Assembly: GCA_022793195.1 (NCBI GenBank)
Contig: JAAWCJ010000045.1
Span: 1-48,350, forward strand
Source: Lachnospiraceae bacterium
GTDB taxonomy: Bacteria; Bacillota; Clostridia; Lachnospirales; Lachnospiraceae
Direction: 5' to 3'
Length of the DNA stretch: 48,350 bases
Shown: one piece after another, positions 30,962 to 39,870 of the stretch
Numbering within the stretch: position 1 is the stretch's first letter
Layout: the number at the start of each line of letters is the position of its first letter
Program-made: the position numbers and the translations under genes
Notes under the pieces: model-generated
What the model was told of the DNA's origin: nothing
Database searches by the model: none
Seen by the model: the letters and a program-made list of their open reading frames with translations, nothing else

Positions 30962-33715
30962 TCAAATATTCTCATCCTTTAAAACATCCACCACGTTGGC
31001 CCTCTTAATTTTCCTGGAGGAATACCACATGGTAATTCCCACCACCAGCATTACGCTTAAAACAGCGATAAACACCTGGTTCCACAGGATGTAAAATCCC
31101 GTATCAATGGCGCTGGCAATGGCAGCATAAATACCAAACATCAGAAACAGTCCGATGGGCAGCCCGTAAAGCAGGGCTTTCAGCCCGTAAAACACACTTT
31201 CATAGGCAATCATCCTGTTAAACCGCCCGGGATCCATACCCACCGACTTAAGCATCGCATATTCCCTGCGCCTTAAAGCCATACTGGTGGAAATGGTATT
31301 GAAAATGCTGGTGATACAGATGAGGGCTGTCAGAATGATAAATCCATATACAAACACATTGATCAGCAGCAGGACATTATTTGCACTCTCCATCTCTTCC
31401 TTGTAGCTGTAAGCAAAAAGGTTCCCTTCATCTTGCTGCATGGCCTTTAATTCATCCATCACAAACTCATAGTCGTCACTCATGATCAGAAGTTGCCGCT
31501 CACCGCCGGCGTCGTATTCGCTACGGTCAAGCTTCACGACATTCTCAAAAGTTGTATACACCAGAATATTATTGATATCATCATTGTAACCACCTCCCAG
31601 GGGTAGCTCTGTCGTCACTCCCGCCACATCCATTGTAAATGGAGTCAGTACATCTACAAAGTCACTGTCGTCTTCCCTCACAATCACACCTTCCGCCGAC
31701 AGCTCTGAATTCTTATCGACCGTGGACCACTGAGTCCCTTCAATGCGATCTCCAATTTCCACGTCCCAGGTTTCTTTCCAGGAACGGCGTCCCCCTGTCA
31801 TATCGCCCCTCCTGTTGATCAGGATAACCCCTGTCTTTGACTGGTCGAAAAGCATTTCCTTATCTGCCCCAACCTGATCTGCAAAGGCCATAAGGTTTTC
31901 CTCATCCATTCCCACCACATTCATATTCAGTAAGTAGGGGCCCATATCCTTTCCGCCCAGTTCCACACTTCTATTTTCTTCAAATACTTTTTTCGATTCT
32001 TCATTGAGTCCCCGTCCATCTGTCACAAAAATCTGTGCCCAGGTATTCACCTGTGTTACACATTCTGTAATATGGCCTATGGCCTTGACCTTTGCCACCC
32101 TTGCTTTCAGGTTCTCTTCCCTTGCCTGTTCCCCTTCCTCCGGCTCTTCTCCGGGAGCCGCTGAGGCCACATCTCCTTCCTCGTAATTGGGGTCGGGATA
32201 GACCGTCACGGATATATCCGGCGGATTGGCTGAATCTACCCCCATCCCCATCCGGTAGGCCCCTTTCAGGTAAGCAGTAAAGGAAGCCACACTCAAATAC
32301 AGGGCAATACAGAATATCAGAGAAAGCACGGTTGCCCGGTAGCGTTTCTTATTCCGTTTCAGATTCTTTAACGCCAGTTCCCCCTCAAAACCAAACAGCT
32401 TTCTGGTGAGTTTCAAGGTTTTCACCTGCTTTGTGGACAGTTTAATGTCCTGGTTCTGGCGTATGGCTTCCACAGGAGTGATTTTCGACGCCCGTTTTGC
32501 GGGAATCCAGGCCGACACAAAAATCGTCACCGCCGCCAGGATAACTGCGCCCAGGATTCCGGGCCAGGAAACAATGACCCGCATGGTAACACTTTCCATC
32601 CCAAGGCTGAAACCGAAGGTACTGCTCACCAACCCTTTAATACATTTTGTGGTGACAAATACGCCTGCAAATCCCAGGAGGAGCCCCAGAGGAATACCGA
32701 TGAGCCCCAAAATAACGGCCTCCGTAAAAACAGAGTTACGTTTTTGCTTTTTGGTGGCCCCCACACTGGCCAACATCCCCAGGTAACGGCTCCGCTCTGA
32801 AATAGAAATGGCAAAGGAGTTGTAAATAACCGCCACAGAACCGGCTGCCACAATCAACATCATCACCCATTTGACCCTGTTTAACATGGTGACAATCTGG
32901 CTGTTTCCGGAAAGCATATAAAAGGAAAGAAGACCGTTATTAAAATAATGCTCCAACGCAAGATCTGAGGCCTTATTATCTCCCCAGGCAAACAGGTCGT
33001 TACTTAAGGTATTCATCTGAACCCCTACTGTCACGGTTTCGTCAGCCCCAAGCCGGTCTACATCCAGCCAGGTAATGGCCGTATAGGAACCTTGGCTGTA
33101 GCCTTCAAAGCTGGGGCGCGCGATGATACCCACCACCGTATAAGTCTCTTCATGGGTATTTTCCAGGCTTTCCTCCCCTTCATAATAAGGGTAATAAACA
33201 GGCGCCTCTTCCTCTCCTTCTGTCGTGTGAATCATCCTGATGCCCGGATTCAGAGTAATGGTGTCACCCACCTTCCAGTCAATCCCTCCATTTGTTTCCA
33301 AATGCTTTGGAAGGACAATCTCCCCTTCTGCCTGTGGCAACCTCCCCTCCATCAGTGTTAGGGGGTATTCTTCCATGGCCCCGTCACTGTAAGCACGGAT
33401 AGCCAGATAAGGCTTTGCCTCGTTTTCACAGCCTTCCAGGAGGGCTGCGCCTACCTCCTTGCTGATCAGGGTCTTTTTCACTTCCGGGTCTTGTGTGATT
33501 TCTGAAATCTTCTCTTTGGGAACATCCTCAAAGTTTACGTGCCATTCTCCGTCCGTGGCAATTTCCTGCTGGCGCATCATATCCAGGAAAGATTCTGCAA
33601 AAGCGGAGATAGCCATAATAAGCGCCACGGAAAGCATGATTCCCAAAATCGTGACAATGGTTCTTTTCCTGTTTTGTTTTAAATGCTGGATTGTCACCTT
33701 GCTTACGATATTCAT
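30962..33715 (-). CDS. FtsX/MacB-type ABC transporter permease
   Basis: A 917-residue permease with two FtsX-like domains. A first membrane helix (RTIVTILGIMLSVALIMAIS) is followed by a large outside domain of about 230 residues, then three helices ending near ILAAVTIFVSAWIPAKRASK. A second helix starts at RATVLSLIFCIALYLSVASF, with another outside domain rich in Asp/Glu, and three C-terminal helices. FtsX motifs LGMLASVGATKKQ and YAMLKSVGMDPGR are both present. Such proteins work with an ATPase in peptide-antibiotic defence, lipoprotein or toxin handling; the substrate is unknown. The ATG overlaps the ATPase stop (ATGA). Confidence 0.9.
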   Translation of the reverse strand: MNIVSKVTIQHLKQNRKRTIVTILGIMLSVALIMAISAFAESFLDMMRQQEIATDGEWHVNFEDVPKEKISEITQDPEVKKTLISKEVGAALLEGCENEAKPYLAIRAYSDGAMEEYPLTLMEGRLPQAEGEIVLPKHLETNGGIDWKVGDTITLNPGIRMIHTTEGEEEAPVYYPYYEGEESLENTHEETYTVVGIIARPSFEGYSQGSYTAITWLDVDRLGADETVTVGVQMNTLSNDLFAWGDNKASDLALEHYFNNGLLSFYMLSGNSQIVTMLNRVKWVMMLIVAAGSVAVIYNSFAISISERSRYLGMLASVGATKKQKRNSVFTEAVILGLIGIPLGLLLGFAGVFVTTKCIKGLVSSTFGFSLGMESVTMRVIVSWPGILGAVILAAVTIFVSAWIPAKRASKITPVEAIRQNQDIKLSTKQVKTLKLTRKLFGFEGELALKNLKRNKKRYRATVLSLIFCIALYLSVASFTAYLKGAYRMGMGVDSANPPDISVTVYPDPNYEEGDVASAAPGEEPEEGEQAREENLKARVAKVKAIGHITECVTQVNTWAQIFVTDGRGLNEESKKVFEENRSVELGGKDMGPYLLNMNVVGMDEENLMAFADQVGADKEMLFDQSKTGVILINRRGDMTGGRRSWKETWDVEIGDRIEGTQWSTVDKNSELSAEGVIVREDDSDFVDVLTPFTMDVAGVTTELPLGGGYNDDINNILVYTTFENVVKLDRSEYDAGGERQLLIMSDDYEFVMDELKAMQQDEGNLFAYSYKEEMESANNVLLLINVFVYGFIILTALICITSIFNTISTSMALRRREYAMLKSVGMDPGRFNRMIAYESVFYGLKALLYGLPIGLFLMFGIYAAIASAIDTGFYILWNQVFIAVLSVMLVVGITMWYSSRKIKRANVVDVLKDENI

Positions 33716-34443
33716 AATGATGCCTCCCCCCGCCAGCCGGTTTCCCTGGCTCGGCTCTGTCTGCCCGTCTGCCACTGGTCACCGGAAATCTGCCCGTCCT
33801 CAATGGATATTACACGGTCGGCCTGCAGGGCAATCCGCTCATCGTGGGTAATGATCACCAAGGTCTGATGGTACTTTAAATTGGATTCCTTTAAAAGCTC
33901 CACAATTTCCGCACTATTCCTGGAATCTAAGTTTCCCGTGGGTTCGTCAGCCAGCACAATGGCCGGATGATTAATCAAAGCGCGTCCGATGGAGACCCTC
34001 TGCTGCTGCCCGCCGGAAAGCTGGTTGGGCAGATGGTTCATCCTTTTGGACAATCCCAGTACCCGCGTCAGCTCTGTCAGATATTTTTCGTCCGGCTTCT
34101 GCCCGTCTAAAAGAAGGGGGAGCGTTAAATTTTCTTTCACATTCAGCACCGGAAGCAGATTATAAAACTGATAAATCAGACCAATCTGCCTTCTTCTGAA
34201 AATTGCCATTTTCGTTTCATTCAAGCTGTAGATGGGCGTCCCGTCGATGATAACCTGGCCGGAGGTGGGACGGTCTACGCCGCCCAGGATATGGAGCAGT
34301 GTGGATTTCCCGGAGCCTGACGGCCCCACAATGGCCACAAATTCTCCTTTCTCCACAGAAAAGGACACATCTCTCAGCGCATCTACCCTGGTGTCTCCCA
34401 CTCCATAAGTCTTACACAAATTTTCCACTCGTAATACTTCCAC
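33712..34443 (-). CDS. ABC transporter ATP-binding protein
   Basis: A 243-residue ATPase of the MacB/LolD-type class. Walker A is AIVGPSGSGKSTLLHILGG, the signature is QLSGGQQQRVSIGRAL, Walker B is IVLADEPTGNLDSRNS, and the switch His is in TLVIITHDERIA. I start at the GTG at 34443 (coding VEVLRVENL), because GGAGGAAATCAAAG lies directly upstream; the longer frame adds 27 residues unlike the family. It is coupled to the permease. The promoter region carries three TGTCA direct repeats. Confidence 0.92.
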   Translation of the reverse strand: MEVLRVENLCKTYGVGDTRVDALRDVSFSVEKGEFVAIVGPSGSGKSTLLHILGGVDRPTSGQVIIDGTPIYSLNETKMAIFRRRQIGLIYQFYNLLPVLNVKENLTLPLLLDGQKPDEKYLTELTRVLGLSKRMNHLPNQLSGGQQQRVSIGRALINHPAIVLADEPTGNLDSRNSAEIVELLKESNLKYHQTLVIITHDERIALQADRVISIEDGQISGDQWQTGRQSRARETGWRGEASL

Positions 34444-34501
34444 CTTTGATTTCCTCCATGATTTATTATGAAAACTACCGATACTTTTCTGACCTGGTTT
34501 T

Positions 34502-34546
34502 ATCTTACCACCCCAATATGACATTCCAGTGACAGCTTTGGTGACA
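34502..34546 (-). promoter_or_regulatory. Activator-type promoter of the ABC transporter operon
   Basis: On the minus strand TGTCA occurs at 34546-34542, 34534-34530 and 34523-34519 (spacing 12 and 11 bp), with a weaker CGTCA-like unit upstream. TAAGAT at 34507-34502 is a fair -10, but there is no -35. Direct repeats at helical spacing ending about ten bases before -10 are the pattern used by OmpR/PhoB-type response regulators. Confidence 0.6.
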
Positions 34547-34585
34547 TTTTCGTCATTTTCAAATAAGTTAAAAAATATAGAAACT

Positions 34586-35461
34586 TTATATCAATTTCAG
34601 GCGCCGGTATTCCCTGGCCGTCATATTGTAATACCGTTTAAAGGCAGCGCAAAAGTGTTCTGTGGAGGAATATCCCAATGCCTCGGCTATGGAAGATATG
34701 CTCATATTCCCGTCCGACAGCCAAATGGCAGCAGCAGCCATCCTGGCTTCCGTTTTTTTCTGGAGGAAGGTTTTTCCGTAGTGTTCTTTTAAAAGCCGTT
34801 CTGTCTGACGGCAGCCAACGCCAAGGCGGCCTGCCAGGTCTTTCAGAGAAAGATTTTGATATTCATAAAGAAAATATTCCTCCAAAATAATAAACTTGCT
34901 GTCGGAAGGGTTTGACGGGCCAAAATGTGTGGCGGCCTTTTGTTTCTCTTCATAATTCCGTACCGTATGGATGACAAGCTGGGTGAGAAGCGCTTCCACC
35001 TGCTGCATATAGCCGGTGTACTGATTTTCCAGTTCCCGGAATATCTGCCCCATGATTCCGGAAACATTCTGGCGGTCTTTCCCAAACCAGAAAGGGGTTT
35101 CTTCAAACAGACGGATGATGGAAGATTCCTGTTCCTCAGGACTTTGTTTCCTATATAAATGTTTCCGACTCAGATTCAGATACACGCAGTACTCACACAT
35201 GGGATCTTCGGCAGAGGGAATTTGTTCATGTTCTATGTGGGGGCCGGTGACATAAAGCGTATTGGGCACAATATTATAGAGTGTCCCATTGATTTTCACA
35301 TAGCCAAAGCCCGACGGGATATAATGGATCTCATAGCTGTGGCTGCCGTGGCTGTGGTTTGGAATGGTCCGAAGGAGGCGCTCAAACACAATGCTGGGTG
35401 CGCAGAAATTTCTCTGTTCCACCGAAAAACGGATATTTAAATCATTATAACCTTCTCTCAT
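34586..35461 (-). CDS. AraC family transcriptional regulator
   Basis: A 291-residue AraC-type regulator. The N-terminal cupin-like sensor has HSYEIHYIPSGFGYVKINGT and LYNIVPNTLYVTGPHIEHEQ. The C-terminal double HTH shows LSLKDLAGRLGVGCRQTERL and MSISSIAEALGYSSTEHFCA followed by AFKRYYNMTAREYRR. The ligand is probably a sugar-like compound, by family. I chose ATG 35461 with AAGGGGGA upstream. It diverges from a dehydrogenase-lactonase operon whose promoter has a strong -10 but poor -35, fitting control by this activator. Confidence 0.9.
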   Translation of the reverse strand: MREGYNDLNIRFSVEQRNFCAPSIVFERLLRTIPNHSHGSHSYEIHYIPSGFGYVKINGTLYNIVPNTLYVTGPHIEHEQIPSAEDPMCEYCVYLNLSRKHLYRKQSPEEQESSIIRLFEETPFWFGKDRQNVSGIMGQIFRELENQYTGYMQQVEALLTQLVIHTVRNYEEKQKAATHFGPSNPSDSKFIILEEYFLYEYQNLSLKDLAGRLGVGCRQTERLLKEHYGKTFLQKKTEARMAAAAIWLSDGNMSISSIAEALGYSSTEHFCAAFKRYYNMTAREYRRLKLI

Positions 35462-35628
35462 ACATCCCCCTTCCCGCCAGGATATTTCCGGCGCTTCTGC
35501 TTTTACCAAAAATCATTTTGTCGCCATTATAACATTCCTTCTGATAAAAGACAATAAAACTGCGAATATACGACATTAACTCCATAAAAATGTCTTGTTT
35601 CTCTCTTAAAACCCTGGGCAAAAAAGAG

Positions 35629-35637
35629 GTATAATAC
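35629..35637 (+). promoter_or_regulatory. -10 region of the dehydrogenase-lactonase operon
   Basis: TATAAT lies at about 35630 in GAGGTATAATACAAC. At 16-18 bp upstream there is only an A/T-rich stretch, not TTGACA, so the promoter probably needs the divergent AraC-type protein. The leader is about 50 nt. Confidence 0.6.
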
Positions 35638-35691
35638 AACTATTGAAGAGTTTCATTAAAAATATACAAAGAGAATATGGAGGTAGGGGAC

Positions 35692-36738
35692 ATGGAAAAA
35701 ATGCTGGGTGCGATTTTACCAGGAAACAGCAGCGTTGAGCTGAAAGAGTTTGAGGTTCCAAAACCAGGGCACGGCCAGGTACTGATTCAGACAAAGGCGA
35801 CAACCATCTGCGGCAGTGATATCCGCTGTATTTACCGGGAACACGTGGGGAAAGGGCCGGAAGGGTATATTCCGGGAACTGTGGCCGGGCATGAACCCTG
35901 CGGTATTATTGTAGAAGAAGGTGTGGGGTTAAAACGGTTCAAAAAGGGCGACCGGGTTATCGTCTATCATATTTCCGGCTGCGGCGTATGCAATGATTGC
36001 CGGAGAGGATATTATATTTCCTGCCAGAGTGAACACCGCCAGGCATATGGCTGGCAGAGAAACGGCGGGATGGCGCCCTATATCCTGGCAGAGGAAAAGG
36101 ATCTGATCGCCCTCCCCGATGAACTGACATATAAAGACGGCGCACAAGTGGCCTGCGGTTTCGGCACCGTATATGAAGCCATTGAAAAAATCGGCGTCTG
36201 TGGAAACGATGCCGTGCTGGTGACAGGCTTAGGGCCGGTGGGACTGGCTGCCCTGATGTTGGCCAAAGCCATGGGCGCAGAAAAGACCATCGGAGTGGAA
36301 ATGAATGATTACCGGATTGACCTGGCAAAGAAACTGGGTCTTGTGGATTATGTATTTAAGCCCGGAGAAGATACCCTGGAGCAGATTTTCGCAGTTACCG
36401 GAGGACATGGCGTAGAGCGCGCGCTTGATGCCAGCGCCAGCGATCCGGGCAGACAGCTTGCAATCCGCGCCACCAGATCTTGGGGAAAGATTGCCTTTGT
36501 GGGTGAAGGCGGCACCTGCAGCTTTACGCCCAGCCCCGACATCATCCATGGCCAGAAAACCATCTATGGTTCCTGGGTAACATCCCTTTGGAAAATGGAA
36601 GAGCTGGTAGAACGGCTGGTACGCTGGGGAATCCATCCCGAAGACCTGGTCACCCATGAATTCCCGCTGGAAAAAGCCGGTGAGGCATATGCGCTGATGG
36701 CCGGCGGACAGTGCGGAAAAGTGGCCGTCGTATTTTAA
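35692..36738 (+). CDS. Zinc-dependent medium-chain dehydrogenase
   Basis: A 348-residue MDR-family alcohol/polyol dehydrogenase. The catalytic zinc Cys is in TTICGSDIRC and the His-Glu pair in VAGHEPCG; the structural zinc uses the Cys cluster in SGCGVCNDCRRGYYISC. The NAD(P) fold shows VLVTGLGPVGLAALMLAKAM followed by GVEMNDYRIDLA, where Glu at the second strand end suggests NAD. The substrate is not known. I begin at ATG 35692 because GGAGG is then eight bases upstream; an ATG five codons earlier lacks a site. It is followed 12 nt later by a lactonase-like gene, so an aldose may be oxidised to a lactone and opened. Confidence 0.9.
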   Translation: MEKMLGAILPGNSSVELKEFEVPKPGHGQVLIQTKATTICGSDIRCIYREHVGKGPEGYIPGTVAGHEPCGIIVEEGVGLKRFKKGDRVIVYHISGCGVCNDCRRGYYISCQSEHRQAYGWQRNGGMAPYILAEEKDLIALPDELTYKDGAQVACGFGTVYEAIEKIGVCGNDAVLVTGLGPVGLAALMLAKAMGAEKTIGVEMNDYRIDLAKKLGLVDYVFKPGEDTLEQIFAVTGGHGVERALDASASDPGRQLAIRATRSWGKIAFVGEGGTCSFTPSPDIIHGQKTIYGSWVTSLWKMEELVERLVRWGIHPEDLVTHEFPLEKAGEAYALMAGGQCGKVAVVF

Positions 36739-36750
36739 GGAGGATATGTT

Positions 36751-37809
36751 TTGGGAAAGAGATATGCAGCATACGTAGGATCTTACACATATATCGGAAA
36801 CAGCAAAGGCATCACCATCCTTGACGTGGATGCTGAAAAGGGAACCATGACAAAGCGAAAAGAAGTCAGGGTAAACAATGCTTCCTACGTTTCCGCTTCC
36901 AGGGACGGCACCAGGCTTTATTCCATCGCCGATGACGGTATCGTCAGCTACCGGATTCTTCCAAACGGGGATCTGGAACGTATGGGAATCGCCACCATCC
37001 GCGGCATGAGGGGCTGCCATATTTCCACCGATGCCGCTAAACATTATATGTTTGTATCCGGCTACCATGACGGAAAGGTGACAGTCCTCCGGGTAAACGA
37101 AGACGGAAGTGCAGGCGAAATCACCGACGGTTTTTATGACAAGGGTATCGGCAGCATTGCCGAGAGAAATTTCCGTCCCCATATCAGCTGTTCCCGCCTG
37201 ACGCCTGATGAAAAATTTTTATGTGCTGCAAACCTGGGTATCGACCAAATTAAAATTTTCCGTTTCAATAAAGATACGGGAAAAATCAAACTGGTGGACG
37301 CTGTCCGTTGTGAGCTGGAATCAGCTCCCCGCTTCCTCCGGTTCTCCAATGACGGAAAATTTATGTATGTGATTTCAGAGTTGAAAAATTATATCTCCGT
37401 CTACTCCTATGATGGGAGCACCGGATATCCCAACTTTGAACTTTTGCAGACGATTCCCACTGTTGGAAAAAAACACAGCAATGTCAACGCAGCAGCAGCC
37501 CTGCGGTTCAGCCATGACGGAAAACTGGTGCTTTGCTCCAATGCAGGGGACAACAGCATCGGCATTTATGACCGGGATGAAACCACCGGCCTTCTCACTC
37601 AGAAAGTGGTACTCCCCATCAGCGGAGAGTACCCCAAAGACATCGGAATGATGCCCGGCGGCAAACACTTTTATTCTGTCAACCACGAAACCAGCACCAT
37701 GACCTTCTTTACGCTGGTTCCTGAAAAAAATTATTTCTATATGCATGCCGCTCCCCTGCGGATTGACCAGCCCAACTGCTGCGCCCTGGTGGAGCTGCCG
37801 GAAGAATAA
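36751..37809 (+). CDS. Lactonase family seven-bladed beta-propeller protein
   Basis: A 352-residue propeller of the 6-phosphogluconolactonase-like (PF10282) family. Repeated blade motifs are RDGTRLYSIADDG, RLTPDEKFLCAANLGIDQIK, FSNDGKFMYVISELKNYISV and FSHDGKLVLCSNAGDNSIGI. The end has GEYPKDIGMMPGGKHFYSVN. It starts at a TTG preceded by AAGGAGG seven bases upstream. There is no signal peptide, so it acts inside the cell. Coupled to a dehydrogenase, it likely hydrolyses the lactone product. Related propellers can have other ligands, so the reaction is inferred. Confidence 0.85.
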   Translation: MGKRYAAYVGSYTYIGNSKGITILDVDAEKGTMTKRKEVRVNNASYVSASRDGTRLYSIADDGIVSYRILPNGDLERMGIATIRGMRGCHISTDAAKHYMFVSGYHDGKVTVLRVNEDGSAGEITDGFYDKGIGSIAERNFRPHISCSRLTPDEKFLCAANLGIDQIKIFRFNKDTGKIKLVDAVRCELESAPRFLRFSNDGKFMYVISELKNYISVYSYDGSTGYPNFELLQTIPTVGKKHSNVNAAAALRFSHDGKLVLCSNAGDNSIGIYDRDETTGLLTQKVVLPISGEYPKDIGMMPGGKHFYSVNHETSTMTFFTLVPEKNYFYMHAAPLRIDQPNCCALVELPEE

Positions 37810-37831
37810 CCAAAAACTATCTTAAAGCGGA

Positions 37832-38005
37832 TGGCCCCGTCAGCCACTTGCCTCCCGTCCACGTTGATTTTTGGGTTTTGTTGCGCCGCTTATCGCCGTC
37901 TGCCGTCGCTTCCATAGAAGACAGTCAGCGAGGACAGACGCCGCTATGCTCACAAAACCTGCAAAATCTGCCTATCGGACGGGAGGCAAGTGGCTGGCGG
38001 GGCCA
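37832..38005. repeat. Long structured palindromic element, copy B
   Basis: Arms 37832-37860 and 37977-38005 (29 nt) pair with one mismatch or wobble; the heart is CCACTTGCCTCCCGTCC against GGACGGGAGGCAAGTGG. The inner 115 nt match copy A (1117-1323), including CCACGTTGATTTTT, CGCTTCCATAGAAG, CTCACAAAACCT and CAAAATCTGCCTA. Arm sequence differs from copy A, but pairing is retained. Inside, GTCTG/CAGAC here replaces CCAG/CTGG, and TCGCT/AGCGA replaces CCGCT/AGCGG. It begins 22 nt after the lactonase stop. Confidence 0.88.
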
Positions 38006-38014
38006 CAGCATATG

Positions 38015-38277
38015 GATTTTGTATATTCTCGTCAAACGGCAGGGCGGCTTCGAGGCCTGTGCATTGGCGTGGATGTTAAAATTTCTTAATGTTCTGCTGT
38101 ATATCCGGCAATTTCCGGACAGGATGTCCGGAAAAGGCTTATGCCGCCATGGACGGCGGGTCATAAGCCGGTTGCCAATTTTTATTCCGTATGAATCAGA
38201 ACATTTAGAAATTTAACATTCACGTCACCAGCACAGGAATCGAAGCCCCCTGCCGTTTGACAGGATATGCAAAATTC
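38015..38277. repeat. Second long palindrome with nested hairpins
   Basis: Arms 38015-38096 and 38197-38277 pair over about 80 nt with roughly four in five positions matching, many mismatches being G-T wobbles; the best block is GTCAAACGGCAGGG against CCCTGCCGTTTGAC. Between them are a perfect 9-bp hairpin TTCCGGACA-GGA-TGTCCGGAA (38113-38133) and a stem GGCTTATGCCGCC with GGCGGGTCATAAGCC (38136-38169). The right arm reaches the radA stop codon. No T-run follows. It fills the rest of the convergent lactonase-radA gap, and no gene is seen there. Confidence 0.85.
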
Positions 38278-39676
38278 AGCGTCCAATCAGGTCAACAGCC
38301 TCCTGGACGCTGCTGACACCGATGAGTTTCAGTCCGGGAACCTCCTGGCGCAGTCCGGGCAAGCATACTTTGGGCAGGACACAGGCGGTAAAGCCCAGTT
38401 TTGCCGCCTCCTGTACCCGCTTTTCGGCCATGCTCACAGCCCGTACTTCGCCGGAGAGTCCAACTTCACCGAATACCATCATCTTATCGTCCACCGGTAT
38501 ATCCCGGTGGCTGGAGGCCAGGGCCATCACAATTCCCAAATCTAAGGACGGCTCATTAACCCGGATTCCTCCGGCAATATTCACATAAACATCACAGTCG
38601 GACAGGCGGAATCCTGCCCGTTTTTCCAATACGGCCAGCAAAAGGTTCACCCTGTTGTAGTCAGTGCCTGCCGCTGTCCTTCTGGGCATACCAAAATTTG
38701 TCCGGCAGACAAGGGCCTGGATTTCCAAAAGCATCGGCCTTGTCCCTTCCATAGAACATGCTGTCACTGAACCGGAAGCCCCTTCCGGCTTTCCACTCAA
38801 CATATACTCAGAAGGATTGGCCACTTCCCTGAGGCCGTCCTCCTGCATCTCAAACACCCCGATTTCATTGGTGGAGCCAAAACGGTTCTTCACACTCCTT
38901 AAAATCCGGTAAGGCACATTTTTCTCCCCTTCAAAATAAAGCACCGTATCCACCATGTGTTCTAACATGCGGGGGCCCGCCACCGTTCCTTCTTTCGTCA
39001 CATGTCCCACAATAAAAATCGAAATATTATTTCTCTTTGCCAACTGGAGCAGGGTGGCAGTGGATTCTCTCACCTGCCCCACGCTTCCCGGAGCACTTCC
39101 CACATCTTCCCTGTACATGGTCTGAATGGAATCAATCACCACCACTTCCGGTTTTTCCTGCACAATCGTATCGGAAACCATATCCAGGCTGGTCTCACAT
39201 AAAAAAGTCAGCTCCCCGGAAAACTCCCCCAGCCGGTCCGCCCGGAGCTTGATCTGACTTAAAGATTCTTCCCCTGAAATATAAAGAACCTGATGCCCTG
39301 CTTCAGACAGATTCCTGCAGACCTGGAGGAGCAAAGTCGATTTTCCAATACCCGGATCTCCTCCCACCAAAGCCAGGGAACCGCTCACCAGGCCTCCCCC
39401 CAGTACCCGGTCAAGCTCCGCCATCCCGGTGGAAACACGTTCTCCCCCGGAGGAAGGAATCTCCGACAATTTTTTCGGAGACGCATCCGTCAGAAACCGT
39501 CCTGCTCCGGCTAATCCTCTCCCGGACACCCCTCTGTTTCCAGCCCCTCCTGCTTTTTGTACAGGAGCCTCCACAAATGTATTCCACTCACGGCAAACCG
39601 GACATTGCCCCATCCATTTCGCCGACTCATACCCGCACTCTTTACAAAAAAATGCCGTGGATCTTACTTTCGCCAT
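38276..39676 (-). CDS. radA: DNA repair protein RadA
   Basis: A 466-residue RadA, a RecA-like motor that helps branch migration during recombination. The N-terminal zinc finger is FCKECGYESAKWMGQCPVC. The ATPase has Walker A VGGDPGIGKSTLLLQV and Walker B VVIDSIQT, then the RadA-specific KNRFGSTNEIGVFEM. The C-terminal Lon-protease-like domain (from about residue 280) includes DLGIVMALASSHRDIPVDDK and GEVGLSGEVRAV. Length is normal. A TATAAT lies upstream near 39736 with no clear -35. The stop sits inside the right arm of a palindrome. Confidence 0.96.
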   Translation of the reverse strand: MAKVRSTAFFCKECGYESAKWMGQCPVCREWNTFVEAPVQKAGGAGNRGVSGRGLAGAGRFLTDASPKKLSEIPSSGGERVSTGMAELDRVLGGGLVSGSLALVGGDPGIGKSTLLLQVCRNLSEAGHQVLYISGEESLSQIKLRADRLGEFSGELTFLCETSLDMVSDTIVQEKPEVVVIDSIQTMYREDVGSAPGSVGQVRESTATLLQLAKRNNISIFIVGHVTKEGTVAGPRMLEHMVDTVLYFEGEKNVPYRILRSVKNRFGSTNEIGVFEMQEDGLREVANPSEYMLSGKPEGASGSVTACSMEGTRPMLLEIQALVCRTNFGMPRRTAAGTDYNRVNLLLAVLEKRAGFRLSDCDVYVNIAGGIRVNEPSLDLGIVMALASSHRDIPVDDKMMVFGEVGLSGEVRAVSMAEKRVQEAAKLGFTACVLPKVCLPGLRQEVPGLKLIGVSSVQEAVDLIGR

Positions 39677-39765
39677 GTTCTCCTCCTCTGATCTGTAAAT
39701 TTACCTTCCTGTCTTCAGATGACTTGTGGCTATTATAGCGGACAGGAAATGTCTTTATAAAAATC

Positions 39766-39815
39766 CTGCCGTTTCTCTTGTCCGTAATCAACAACATGGA
39801 CAAAAGAAACGGCAG
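39766..39815 (-). terminator. Terminator after the conserved unknown gene
   Basis: CTGCCGTTTCTTTTGTCC and GGACAAGAGAAACGGCAG form an 18-bp stem with one wobble and a 14-nt loop, followed by GATTTTTAT on the minus strand. It separates the gene at 39871 from radA. Confidence 0.85.
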
Positions 39816-39870
39816 TCTAAAACGCCTGGAAAAAATAAATATGAAACTTATTTTATTTCTTTAACAGCTC

